Below are positions 49,159 to 61,409 of a stretch of DNA of 64,000 nucleotides, piece by piece (position 1 is the first letter of the stretch; every line of letters begins with the position of its first letter). The notes below the pieces were generated by a model. The model had not been told where the DNA came from. It did no database searches and worked only from the letters and a program-made list of their open reading frames with translations. Source of the DNA: Nomia melanderi (Eukaryota; Arthropoda; Insecta; Hymenoptera; Halictidae); NCBI RefSeq assembly GCF_051020985.1, contig NW_027475162.1, forward strand, positions 310,001-374,000, given 5' to 3'. A program made the position numbers and the translations under genes.

Positions 49159-50612
49159 AGATTCATGCGCCAGGTCCTCCTGCAGATAATTCACTTTGGT
49201 TTATTGGGCTATCTGTAATAGCACCCGAGATATAACCAGATATATATCGGATTTTCCCCTGACCCTGAGTGTCCGGCCCCATGAGACTGTGGTTTTCTCG
49301 GCCCCTGGTGGTCCGAGGTCGTTCCCGGTACCCAGATTCATGCGCCAGGGCCTCCTACAGACAATGCACTTTGATTTACTGCGCTATCTGTAACTTCACA
49401 CGGGATATCACCAGATATATATTGGATTTTTCTCTGACCCTGAGTATCCGGCCCCATGAGACGGTGGTTTTCTCGGCCCCTGGTGGTCCGAGGTCGTTCC
49501 CGCTGCACAGATTCATGCGCCAGGGCCTCCTGCAGATAATTCACTTTGGTTTATTGCGCTATCTCTAATAGCACCCGAGATATCACCAGATATATATTGG
49601 ATTTTCCTCTGACCCTGATTGTCCGGCCCCATGAGACGGTGGTTTTCTCGGCCCCTGGTGGTCCGAGGTTGTTCCCGCTGGCCAGATTCATGCGCCAGGG
49701 CCTGCTACAGACAATGCACTTTGATTTATTGCGCTATCTGTAATAACACCCGAGATATCACCACATATATACTGGATTTTTCCCTGACCCTGAGTGTCCG
49801 GCCCCATGAGTCGGTGGTTTTCCCGGCCCCTGGTGGTCCGTGGTCGTTCCAGCTGCCAGACTCATGCGCCAGGGCCTCTTACAAACAATGCACTTTGATT
49901 TACTGCGCTATCTGTAACAGCACACGAGATATAACCAGATATATATTGGATTTTCCCCTGACCCTGAGTGTCCGGCCCCATGAGACGGTGGTTTTCTCGG
50001 CTCCTGGAGGGCCGAGGTCGTTCCGGCTTCACAGATTCATGCGCCAGGGCCTCCTGCAGATAAATCACTTTGGTTTATTGCGCTATCTCTAATAGCACGC
50101 GAGATATCACCAGATATATATTGGATTTTCCTCTGACCCTGATTGTCCGGCCCCATGAGACGGTGGTTTTCTCGGCCCCTGGTGGTCCGAGGTCGTTCCC
50201 GCTGGCCAGATTCATGCGCCAGGGCCTCCTACAGGCAATGCACTTTGATTTATTGCGCTATCTGTAATAATACCCGAGATATCACCACATATATATTGGA
50301 TTTTTCCCTGACCCTGAGTGTCCGGCCCCATGAGTCGGTGGTTTTCCCGGCCCCTGGTGGTCCGAGGTCGTTCCCGCTGCCAGATTCATGCGCCAGGGCC
50401 TTCTACAGACAATGCACTTTGATTTACTGCGCTATCTGTAACAGCACACGAGATATCACCAGATATATATTGGATTTTCCCCTGACCCTGAGTGTCCGGC
50501 CCCATGAGACGGTGGTTGTCTCGGCCCCTGGTGGTCCGAGGTCATTCCGGCTGCACAGATTCATGCGCCAGGGCATCCTGCAGACAATTCACTTTGGTTT
50601 ATTGCGCTATCT
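49159..50612. repeat. 1454-bp segment repeated at 61410-62863
   Basis: The offset is 12251 (70 monomers plus 1 bp). Differences found by eye are three, all T here and C in the other copy: 49879, 50271 and 50402. The segment includes two one-base-short monomers, which give the longest open frames in the window (157 codons); these are not considered genes. Confidence 0.88.
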
Positions 50613-51143
50613 CGAATAGCACCCGAGATATCACCTGATATATATTGGATTTTTCCCCGACCCTGAGTGTCCGGCCCCATGAGACTGTGGTTTTCTCGGC
50701 CAATGGTGGTCCGAGGTCGTTCCCGCTGCCCAGATTCATGCGCCAGGGCCTCCTGCAGACAATGCACTATGATTTATTGCGCTATCTGTAATAGCACCCG
50801 AGATATCACCAGATATATATTGGATTTTTCCCCGACACTGAGTGTCCGGCCAAATGAGACTGTCGTTTTCTCGGCCCCTGGTGGTCCGAGGTCGTTCCCG
50901 CTGCACAGGTTCATGCGCCAGGGCCTCCTGCAGACAATGCACTTTGATTTATTGCGCTATCTGTAATAGCACCCGAGATATCACCAGATATATATTGGAT
51001 TTTCCCCTGACCGTGAGGGTCCGGCCCCATGAGACTGTGGTTTTCTCGGCCAATGGTGGTCCGAGGTCGTTCCCGCTGCCCAGATTCATGCGGCAGGGCC
51101 TCCTACAGACAATGCACTTTGATTCATTGGGCTATCTGTAATA

Positions 51144-51318
51144 GCGCCCGAGATATCGCCAGATATATATTGGATTTTCCCCTGACCGTGAGGATCCGGC
51201 CCCATGAGACTGTGGTTTTCTCGGCCAATGGTGGTCCGAGGTCGTTCCCGCTGCCCAGTTTCATGCGCCAGGGCCTCCTACAGACAATGCACTTTGATTT
51301 ACTGCGCTATCTGTAACT
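51144..51318 (+). repeat. Hybrid monomer of 7-mer positions 3 and 6
   Basis: The left part has the position-3 signature gaccgtgaggatccgg and ggccaatggtgg. The right part has cccagtttcatg and leads into taacttcacc, as at the end of position 6. Positions 4 and 5 are thereby skipped, consistent with an in-register deletion of three monomers. Confidence 0.7.
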
Positions 51319-53942
51319 TCACCCGAGATATCACCAGATATATATTGGATTTTTCTCTGACCGTGAGTGTCCGGCCCCATGAGACGGTGGTTTTCTCGGC
51401 CCCTGGTGGTCCGAGGTCGTTCCCGCTGCACAGGGTCATGCGCCAGGGCCTCCTACAGACAATGCACTTTGATTTATTGCGCTATCTGTAATAGCACCCG
51501 AGATATCACCAGATATATATTGGATTTTCCCCTGACCGTGAGGGTCCGGCCCCATGAGACTGTGGTTTTCTCGGCCAATGGTGGTCCGAGGTCGTTCCCG
51601 CTGCCCAGATTCATGCGGCAGGGCCTCCTACAGACAATGCACTTTGATTTATTGGGCTATCTGTAATAGCACCCGAGATATCACCAGATATATATTGGAT
51701 TTTTCACTGACCCTGAGTGTCCGGCCCCATGAGACGGTGGTTTTCTCGGCCCCTGGTGGTCCGAGGTCGTTCCCGCTGACCAGGTTCATGCGCCAGGGCC
51801 ACCTACAGACAATGCACTTTGATTTACTGCGCTATCTGTAACGTCACCCGAGATATCACCAGATATATATAGGATTTTTCCCTGACCCTGAGTGTCCGGC
51901 CCCATGAGTCGGTGGTTTTCCCGGCCCCTGGTGGTCCGAGGTCGTTCCCGCTGCCAGATTCATGCGCCAGGGCCTCCTGCAGACAATGCACTTTGATTTA
52001 CTGCGCTATCTGTAACAGCACACGAGATATCACCAGATATATATTGGATTTTCCCCTGACCCTGAGTGTCCGGCCCCATGAGACTGTGGTTTTCTCGGCC
52101 GCTGGTGGTCCGAGGTCGTTCCCGCTGGCCAGATTCATGCGCCAGGGCCTCCTGCAGATAATTCACTTTGGTTTATTGCGCTATCTCTAATAGCACCCGA
52201 GATATCACCAGATATATATTGGATTTTCCTCTGACCCTGATTGTCCGGCCCCATGAGACGGTGGTTTTCTCGGCCCCTGGTGGTCCGAGGTCGTTCCCGC
52301 TGGCCAGATTCATGCGCCAGGGCCTGCTACAGACAATGCACTTTGATTTATTGCGCTATCTGTAATAAAACGCGAGATATCACCGAATATATATTGGATT
52401 TTCCCCTGACCCTGAGTGTCCGGCCCCATGAGACGGTGGTTTTCTCGGCCCCTGGTGGTTCGAGGTCATTCCCGCTGCACAGATTCATGCGGCAGGGCCT
52501 CCTGCAGATAAATCAATTTGGTTTATTGCGCTATCTCTTATAGCACCCGAGATATCACCAGATATATTTTGGATTTTTCCCAGACCCTGAGTGTCCGGCC
52601 CCATGAGACGGTGGTTGTCTCGGCCCCTGGTGGTCCGAAGTCATTCCGGCTGCACAGATTCATGCGCCAGGGCATCCTGCAGACAATTCACTTTGGTTTA
52701 TTGCGCTATCTCGAATAGCACCCGAGATATCACCTGATATATATTGGATTTTTCCCCGACACTGAGTGTCCGGCCAAATGAGACTGTGGTTTTCTCGGCC
52801 CCTGGTGGTCCGAGGTCGTTCCCGCTGCACAGGTTCATGCGGCAGGGCCTCCTACAGACAATGCACTTTGATTTACTGCGCTATCTGTAACGTCACCCGA
52901 GAAATCACCAGATATATATTGGATTTTCCCCTGACCCTGAGTGTCCGGCCCCATGAGACGGTGGTTTTCTCGGCCCCTGGTGGTCGGAGGTCGTTCCCGC
53001 TGCCCAGTTTCATGCGCCAGGGCCTCCTACAGACAATGCACTTTGATTTACTGCGCTATCTGTAACTTCACCCGAGATATCACCAGATATATATTGGATT
53101 TTTCTCTGACCGTGAGTGTCCGGCCCCATGAGACGGTGGTTTTCTCGGCCCCTGGTTGTCCGAGGTCGTTCCCGCTGAGCAGGTTCATGCGCCAGGGCCT
53201 CCTACAGACAATGCACTTTGATTTACTGCGCTATCTGTAACGTCACCCGAGATATCACCAGATATATATTGGATTTTCCCCTGACCCTGAGTGCCCGGCC
53301 CCATGAGACGGTGGTTTTCTCGGCCTCTGGTGGTCCGAGGACGTTCCCGCTGCACAGATTCATGCGCCAGGTCCTCCTGCAGATAATTCACTTTGGTTTA
53401 TTGGGCTATCTGTAATAGCACCCGGGATATCACCTCATATATATCGGATTTTCCCCTGACCCTGAGTGTCCGGCCCCATGAGACTGTGGTTTTCTCGGCC
53501 CCTGGTGGTCCGAGGTCGTTCCTGCTGCACACATTCATGCGCAAGGGCCTCTTGCAGACAACTCACTTTGGTTTATTGCGCTATCTCTAATAGCACCCGA
53601 TATATCACCAGATATATATTGGATTTTTCCCTGACTCTGAGTGTCCGGCCCCATGGGATGGTGGTTTTCTCGGCCCCTGGTGGTCCGAGGTCGTTCCCGC
53701 TGCACAGATTCATGCGCCAGGTCCTCTTGCAGACAATTCACTTTGGTTTATTGCGCTATCTCTAATAGCACCCGAGATATCACCAGATATATATTGGATT
53801 TTCCCCTGACCCTGATTGTCCGGCCCCATGAGACGGTGGTTTTCTCGGCCCCTGGTGGTCCGAGGTCGCTCCCGCTGACCAGATTCATGCGCCAGGGCCT
53901 CCTGCAGACAATGCACTTTGATTTATTGCGCTATCTCTAATA

Positions 53943-54118
53943 GCACCCGAGATATCACCAGATATATGCTGGATTTTTACATGACATTGGGAGACGGATA
54001 CCGAAAATCTGTAATTTTCTTGGCCCCTGGTGTTCCGACGTCGTTGCTGCTGCACAGATTCATGCGCCAGGGCGTCCTGCAGACAATGCACTTTTGATTT
54101 ATCGCGCTATCTGTAATA
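53943..54118 (+). repeat. B-class monomer with A-class start, 176 bp
   Basis: It has gacattgggagacggatacc, where the other copies have gacattgggacacgg. The cttttgattt gain is present. It opens the module copy in domain 7. Confidence 0.85.
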
Positions 54119-54642
54119 GAACCCGAGATATAACCAGATATATATTGGATTTTTCCCCGATCCTGAGTGTCCGGCCCCATCAGACGGTGGTCTTCTCTGC
54201 CCCTGGTGGTCCGAGGTCGGTCCCGCTGCACAGATGCATGCGGCAGGGCCTCCTGCAGTTAATTCATTTTGGTTTATTGCGCTATCTCTAATAGCACCCG
54301 AGATATCACCAGATATATATTGGATTTTCCCCTGACCCTGAGTGTCCGGCCCCATGAGACGGTGGTTTTCTCGGCCCTGGTGGTCGGAGGTCGTTCCCGC
54401 TGCCCAGATTCATGCGCCAGGGCCTCCTACAGACAATGCACTTCGACTTATTGCGCTATCTGTAATAGCACCCGAGATATCACCAGACATATATTGGATT
54501 TTTCCCTGACCCTGAGTGTCCGGCCCCAAGAGACGGTGGTTGTCTCGGCCCCTGGTGGTCCGAGGTCGTTCCCGCTGCACAGATGCATGCGCCAGGGCGT
54601 CCTGCAGATAATTCACTTTGATTTATTGCGCTATCTGTAATA

Positions 54643-54817
54643 GCACCCGAGAAAGCACCATATATATTCGGGATTTTTACATGACTTTCGGTGACGGATA
54701 CCGAAAATCTGTAATTTTCCCGGCCCCTAGTGTTCCGACGTCGTTGCTGCTGCACAGATTCATGCGCTAGGGCCTCCTGCAGACAATGCACTTTGATATA
54801 TCGCGCTATCTCTAATA
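54643..54817 (+). repeat. B-class monomer (gaaagcacc, ttcggg type)
   Basis: It matches 19825-19999 except for agattcatgcgctaggg, where the others have agattcaggcgctaggg. Confidence 0.85.
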
Positions 54818-54992
54818 GCACCCGAGATATCATCAGGTACATCCTGGATTTTTACTTGACTTTGGGTGTCCGGCTACATGTGTCGGTGGTTTTCTCGGCC
54901 CCTGGTGGTCCGAGGTCGTTCCCGCTGCCCAGATTCATGCGCAAGGGCCTCCTACAGACAATGCACTTTGATTTATTGCGCTATGTGTAATA
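54818..54992 (+). repeat. C-class monomer
   Basis: The left half equals the other C monomers. The right half follows the 17376 version (cccagattcatgcgcaaggg). It is the last B or C monomer in the window. Confidence 0.8.
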
Positions 54993-55950
54993 GCACCCGA
55001 GATATCACCAGATATATATTGGATTTTTCCCTGACCCTGAGTGTCCGGCCCCATGAGACGGTGGTTTTCTCGGCCCCTGGTGGTCCGAGGTCGTTCCCGC
55101 TGCACAGATTCTTGCGCTAGGGCCCACTACAGATAATTCACTTTGGATTACTGCGCTATCTCTAATAGCACCCGAGATATCACCAGATATATATTGGATT
55201 TTCCCCTGACCCTGATTGTCCGGCCCCATGAGACGGTGGTTTTCTCGGCCCCTGGTGGTCCGAGGTCGCTCCCGCTTACCAGATTCATGCGCCAGGGCCT
55301 CCTGCAGATAATTCACTTTGGTTTATTGCGCTATCTCTAATAGCACCTGAGATATCACCAGATAAATATTTGATTTTCCCCTGACCCTGAGTGTCCGGCG
55401 GCATGAGACTGTGCTTTTCTCGGCCCCTGGTGGTCCGAGGTCGTTCCTGCTGCACACATTCATGCGCAAGGGCCTCCTGCAGACAATGCACTTTGATTTA
55501 TTGCGCTATCTCTAATAGCACCCGAGATATTACCAGATATATATTGGATTTTTCCGTGACCCTGAGTGTCCGGCCCCATGAGACGGTGGTTGTCTCGGAC
55601 CCTGGTGGTCCGGGGTCGTACCCGCTGCACAGACTCATGCGCCAGGGCCTCCTGCAGATGAATCACTTTGTTTTGTTGCGCTATCTGTAATAGCACCCGA
55701 GATATCACCAGATATATATTCGATTTTTCCCTGACCCTGAGTGTCCGGCCCCATGAGACGGTGGTTTTCTCGGCCCCTGGTGGTCCGAGGTCGTTCCCGC
55801 TGCACAGATTCATGCGCCAGGGCCTCCTGCAGATAAATCACTTTGTTTTGTTGCGCTATCTGTAATAGCACCCGAGATATCACCAGATATATATTCGATT
55901 TTTCCCTGACCCTGAGTGTCCGGCCCCATGAGACGGTGGTTTTCTCGGAC

Positions 55951-57070
55951 CCTGGTGGTCCGAGGTCGTTCCCGCTGCACAGATTCATGCGCCAGGGCCT
56001 CCTGCAGATAATTCACTTTTGATTTATCGCGCTATCTGTAATAGATCCCGAGATATCACCAGATATATATTGGATTTTTCCCCGATCCAGAGTGTCCGGC
56101 CCCATCAGACGGTGGTCTTCTCTGCCCCTGGTGGTCCGAGGTCGGTCCCGCTGCACAGATGCATGCGCCAGGGCCTCCTGCAGATAATTCATTTTGGTTT
56201 ATTGCGCTATCTCTAATAGCACCCGAGATATCACCAGATATATATTCGATTTTTCCCTGACCCTGAGTGTCCGGCCCCATGAGACGGTGGTTGTCTCGGC
56301 CCCTGGTGGTCCGAGGTCGTTCCCTCTGCACAGTCTCATGCGCCAGGGCCTCCTGCAGACAATGTAATTTGATTTATCGCGCTATCGCTAATAGCATCCG
56401 ATATATCACCAGATATATATTGGATTTTTCCCTGACCCTGAGTGTCCGGCCCCATGAGAAGGTGGTTTTCTCGGCCCCTGGTGGTCCGAGGTCGTTCCCG
56501 CTGCACAGATTCATGCGCCAGGGCCTCCTGCAGATAATTCACTTTTGATTTATCGCGCTATCTGTAATAGATCCCGAGATATCACCAGATATATATTGGA
56601 TTTTTCCCCGATCCAGAGTGTCCGGCCCCATCAGACGGTGGTCTTCTCTGCCCCTGGTGGTCCGAGGTCGGTCCCGCTGCACAGATGCATGCGCCAGGGC
56701 CTCCTGCAGATAATTCATTTTGGTTTATTGCGCTATCTCTAATAGCACCCGAGATATCACCAGATATATATTCGATTTTTCCCTGACCCTGAGTGTCCGG
56801 CCCCATGAGACGGTGGTTGTCTCGGCCCCTGGTGGTCCGAGGTCGTTCCCTCTGCACAGTCTCATGCGCCAGGGCCTCCTGCAGACAATGTAATTTGATT
56901 TATCGCGCTATCGCTAATAGCATCCGATATATCACCAGATATATATTGGATTTTTCCCTGACCCTGAGTGTCCGGCCCCATGAGAAGGTGGTTTTCTCGG
57001 CCCCTGGTGGTCCGAGGTCGTTCCCGCTGCACAGATTCATGCGCCAGGGCCTCCTGCAGATAATTCACTT
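55951..57070. repeat. Trimeric HOR, 526-bp unit, about two copies
   Basis: The monomer with cttttgattt (one base long) recurs at 56019 and 56545, giving a 526-bp unit. Markers are tagatcccgag, gatccagagtgtcc, ccccatcagacggtggtc, gtaatttgatttatcgc and tagcatccgatatatcacc. The same set begins again at 63546 and runs past the window end. Confidence 0.85.
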
Positions 57071-57620
57071 TGGATTATTGCGCTATCTCTAATAGTACCC
57101 GAGATATCACCAGATATATATTGGATTTTCCCCTGACCCTGAGTGTCCGGCCTCATGAGACGGTGGTTTTCTCGGCTCCTGGTGGTCCGAGGTCGTTCCC
57201 GCTGGCCAGATTCATGCGCCAGGGCCTCCTGCAGACAATGCACTTTGATTTGTTGCGCTATCTGTAATAGCACCCGAGATATCACCAGATATGTATTGGA
57301 TTTTTCCCTGACCCTGAGTGTCCGGCCCCATGAGACGGTGGTTGTCTCGGCCCCTGGTGGTCCGAGGTCGTTCCCGCTGCACAGATTCATGCGCCAGGGC
57401 CTCCTGCAGATAATTCACTTTGGTTTATTGCGCTATCTCTAATAGCACCCGAGATATCACCAGATATATATTGGTTTTTCCCCTGACCCTGAGTGTCCGG
57501 CCCCGTGAGACTGTGGTTTTCTCGGCCCCTGGTGGTCCGAGGTCGTTCCCGCTGCACAGATTCATGCGCCAGGGCCTCCTACAAACAATGCACTTTGATT
57601 TATTGCGCTTTCTGTAATAG

Positions 57621-58640
57621 CACCCGAGATATCACCAGATATATATTGGATTTTTCTCTGACCGTGAGTGTCCGGCCCCATGAGACGGTGGTTTTCTCGG
57701 CCCCCTGGTGGTCCGAGGTCGTTCCCGCTGCACAGGGTCATGCGCCAGGGCCTCCTACAGACAATGCACTTTGATTTATTGCGCTATCTGTAATAGCACC
57801 CGAGATATCACCTGATATATATTGGATTTTTCCCCGACCCTGAGTGTCCGGCCCCATGAGACTGTGGTTTTCTCGGCCAATGGTGGTCCGAGGTCGTTCC
57901 CGCTACCCAGATTCATGCGCCAGGGCCTCCTGCAGACAATGCACTAGGATTTATTGCGCTATCTGTAATAGCACCCGAGATATCACCAGATATATATTGG
58001 ATTTTTCCCCGACACTGAGTGTCCGGCCAAATGAGACTGTCGTTTTCTCGGCCCCTGGTGGTCCGAGGTCGTTCCCGTTGCACAGGTTCATGCGCCAGGG
58101 CCTCCTGCAGACAATGCACTTTGATTTATTGCGCTATCTGCAATAGCACCCGAGATATCACCAGATATATATTGGATTTTCCCCTGACCGTGAGGGTCCG
58201 GCCCCATGAGACTGTGGTTTTCTCGGCCAATGGTGGTCCGAGGTCGTTCCCGCTGCCCAGATTCATGCGGCAGGGCCTCCTACAGACAATGCACTTTGAT
58301 TTATTGGGCTATCTGTAATAGCACCCGAGATATCACCAGATATATATTGGATTTTTCCCTGACCCTGAGTGTCCGGCCCCATGAGACGGTGGTTTTCTCG
58401 GCCCCTGGTGGTCCGAGGTCGTTCCCGCTGACCAGGTTCATGCGCCCGGGCCTCCTACAGACAATGCACTTTGATTTACTGCGCTATCTGTAACGTCACC
58501 CGAGATATCACCAGATATATATTGGATTTTCCCCTGACCCTGAGTGTCCGGCCCCATGAGACGGTGGTTTTCTCAGCCTCTGGTGGTCCGAGGACGTTCC
58601 CGCTGCACAGATTCATGCGCCAGGTCCTCCTGCAGATAAT
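57621..58640. repeat. 1020-bp segment matching 46771-47790
   Basis: The offset is exactly 62 monomers (10850). It covers 7-mer position 7 (with the ggccccctgg one-base gain), then 1, 2, 3, 4 and 5. Differences include tgcgcccggg here against tgagcccggg, tctcagcctctgg against tctcggcctctgg, and the end of the second monomer, ctgcaatagc. Confidence 0.82.
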
Positions 58641-61409
58641 GCACTTTGATTTACTGCGCTATCTGTAACGTCACCCGAGATATCACCAGATATATATTGG
58701 ATTTTCCTCTGACCCTGATTGTCCGGCCCCATGAGACGGTGGTTTTCTCGGCCAATGGTGGTCCGAGGTCGTTCCCGCTGCACAGACACATGCGCCAGGG
58801 CCTCCTTCAGACAATGTACTTTGATTTATCGCGCTATCTCTAATAGAACCCGAGATATCATCAGATATATATTGGATTTTCCCCTGACCCTGAGTGTCCG
58901 GCCCCATGAGACGGTGGTTTCCTCGGCCACTGGTGGTCCGAGGTCGTCCCCGCTGCACAGATTCATGCGCCAGGGCCTCCTACAAACAATGCACTTTGAT
59001 TTATTGCGCTATCTCTAGTAGCACCCGAGATATCGCCAGATATATATTGAATTTTTCCCTGACCCTGAGCGTTCGGCCCCATGAGACGGTGGTTTTCTCG
59101 GCCCCTGGTGGTCCGAGGTCGTTCCCGGTGCAGAGATGTGTGCGCCAGGGCCTCCTGCAGATAATTCACTCAGGTTTATTGTGCTATCTCTAATAGCACC
59201 CGAGATATCACCAGATATATATTGGATTTTCCCCTGACCCTGAGTGTCCGGCCCCATGAGACTGTGGTTTTCTCGGCCCCTGGTGGTCCGAGGTCGTTCC
59301 CGCTGAACAGATTCATGCGCCAGGGCCTCCTACAAACAATGCACTTTGATTTATTGCGCTATCTGTAATAGCACCCGCGATATCACCATATATATATTTG
59401 ATTTTTCCCTGACCCTGAGTGTCCGGCCCCATGAGACGGTGGTTTTCTCGGCCCCTGGTGTTCTGAGGTCGTTCCTGCTTCACAGATTCATGCGGCAGGG
59501 CCTCCTGCAGATAAATCACTTTGGTTTATTGCGCTATCTCTTATAGCACCCGAGATATCACCAGATATATTTTGGATTTTTCCCAGACCCTGAGTGTCCG
59601 GCCCCATGAGACGGTGGTTGTCTCGGCCCCTAGTGGTCCGAGGTCATTCCGGCTGCACAGATTCATGCGCCAGGGCATCCTGCAGACAATTCACTTTGGT
59701 TTATTGCGCTATCTCGAATAGCACCCGAGATATCACCTGATATAGATTGGATTTTTCCCCGACCCTGAGTGTCCGGCCCCATGAGACGGTGGTTTTCTCG
59801 GCCCCTGCTGGTCCGAGGTCGTTCCCGCTGACCAGGTTCATGCGCCCGGGCCTCCTACAGACAATGCACTTTGATTTACTGCGCTATCTGTAACGTCACC
59901 CGAGATATCACCAGATATATATTGGATTTTCCCCTGACCCTGAGTGTCCGGCCCCATGAGACGGTGGTTTTCTCGGCCTCTGGTGGTCCGAGGACGTTCC
60001 CGCTGCACAGATTCATGCGCCAGGTCCTCCTGCAGATAATTCACTTTGGTTTATTGGGCTATCTGTAATAGCACCCGGGATATCACCTCATATATATCGG
60101 ATTTTCCCCTGACCCTGAGTGTCCGGCCCCATGAGACTGTGGTTTTCTCGGCCCCTGGTGGTCCGAGGTCGTTCCCGCTGCCCAGTTTCATGCGCCAGGG
60201 CCTCCTACAGACAATGCACTTTGATTTACTGCGCTATCTGTAACTTCACCCTAGATATCACCAGATATATATTGGATTTTTCTCTGACCGTGAGTGTCCG
60301 GCCCCATGAGACGGTGGTTTTCTCGGCCCCCTGGTGGTCCGAGGTCGTTCCCGCTGCACAGATTCAAGAGCCAGGGCCTCCTGCAGACAATGTACTTTGA
60401 TTTATCGCGCTATCTCTAATAGCACCCGATATATCACGAGATATATATTGGATTTTCCCCTGACCCTGAGTGTCCGGCCCCATGAGACGGTGGTTGTCTC
60501 GGCCCCTGGTGTTCCGAGGTCGTTCCCGCTGCACAGACTCATGCGCCAGGGCCTCCTTCACACAATGTACTTTGATTTATCGCGCTATCTCTAATAGCAC
60601 CCGAGATATCACCAGATATACATTGGATTTTTCCCTGACCCTGAGAGTCCGGCCCCATGAGACGGTGGTTTTCCCGGCCCCTGGAGGACCGAGGTCGTTC
60701 CTGCTTCACAGATTGATGCGCCAGGGCCTCCTGCAGACAATGCACTTTGATTTATCCCGCTATATCTAATTGCACCCGAGATATCACCAGATATATATTG
60801 GATTTTCCCCTGACCCTGAGCGTCCGGCCCCATGAGACGGTGGTTGTCTCGGCCCCTGGTGGTCCGAGGTCGTTCCCGCTGCACAGATTCATGCGCCAGG
60901 GCCTCCTGCAGATAATTCACATTGGTTTATTGCGCTATCTCTAATAGCACCCGAGATATCACCATATATATATTGGATTTTTCCCTGACCCTGAGTGTCG
61001 GGCCCCATGAGACGGTGGTTTCCTCGGCCCCTGGTGGTCCGAGGTCGTTCCCGCTGCACAGATTCAAGAGCCAGGGCCTCCTGCAGACAATGCACTTTGA
61101 TTTATCGCGCTATCTCTAATAGCACCCGAGATATCACCAGATATATATTGGATTTTCCCCTGACCCTGAGTGTCCGGCCCCATGAGACGGTGGTTGTCTC
61201 TGCCCCTGGTGGTCCGAGGTCTTTCCCGCTGCACAGACTCATGCGCCAGGGCCTCCTGCCGACAATGTACTTTGATTTATCGCGCTATCTCTAATAGCAC
61301 CCGAGATATCACCAGATATATATTGTATTTTCCCCTGACGCTGAGTGTCCGGCCCCATGAGACGGTGGTTTTCTCGGCCACTGGTGGTCCGAGGTCGTTC
61401 CCGCTGCAC

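Larger units (their letters stand above)
47363..53490. repeat. Domain 6: 7-mer derivatives and the 49.2-50.6-kb block
   Basis: The domain continues the 7-mer HOR, then its 5-mer derivative, then a block at 49159-50612 that recurs at 61410-62863, then shuffled 7-mer positions from 50619. The order of 7-mer positions from 50619 is 1, 2, 3, a 3/6 hybrid at 51144, 7, 3, 4. Monomers one base short (gctgccag) occur near 49855, 50391 and 51955. Confidence 0.75.
53491..57070. repeat. Domain 7: patchwork of domain 2/5 pieces
   Basis: Successive pieces match domain 2 at different offsets: 53491-53966 with about 20250-20723, 53903-54890 with 19085-20072, 54890-54990 with about 17448-17548, 55310-55470 with about 20140-20300, and 55495-55930 with about 18227-18662. 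The order differs from that in domain 2. The domain ends with a 526-bp trimer in two tandem copies. Confidence 0.75.

Noticed and set aside
49619..50092. 157-codon open frame, and about 500 similar open frames on both strands, as genes
   Set aside because: They recur every 175 or 525 bp with near-identical peptides on both strands, start at TTG or ATG within the repeat, and end at the taatag of each unit. Length depends only on 1-bp changes in the monomer. No conserved protein family is recognisable.
52450..52475. RNA polymerase III B box suggesting a tRNA-derived repeat
   Set aside because: ggttcgaggtc in one monomer matches 9 of 11 positions of the B box, but most monomers have ggtccgaggtc and no box A is found upstream at the expected distance. 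No cloverleaf can be drawn.
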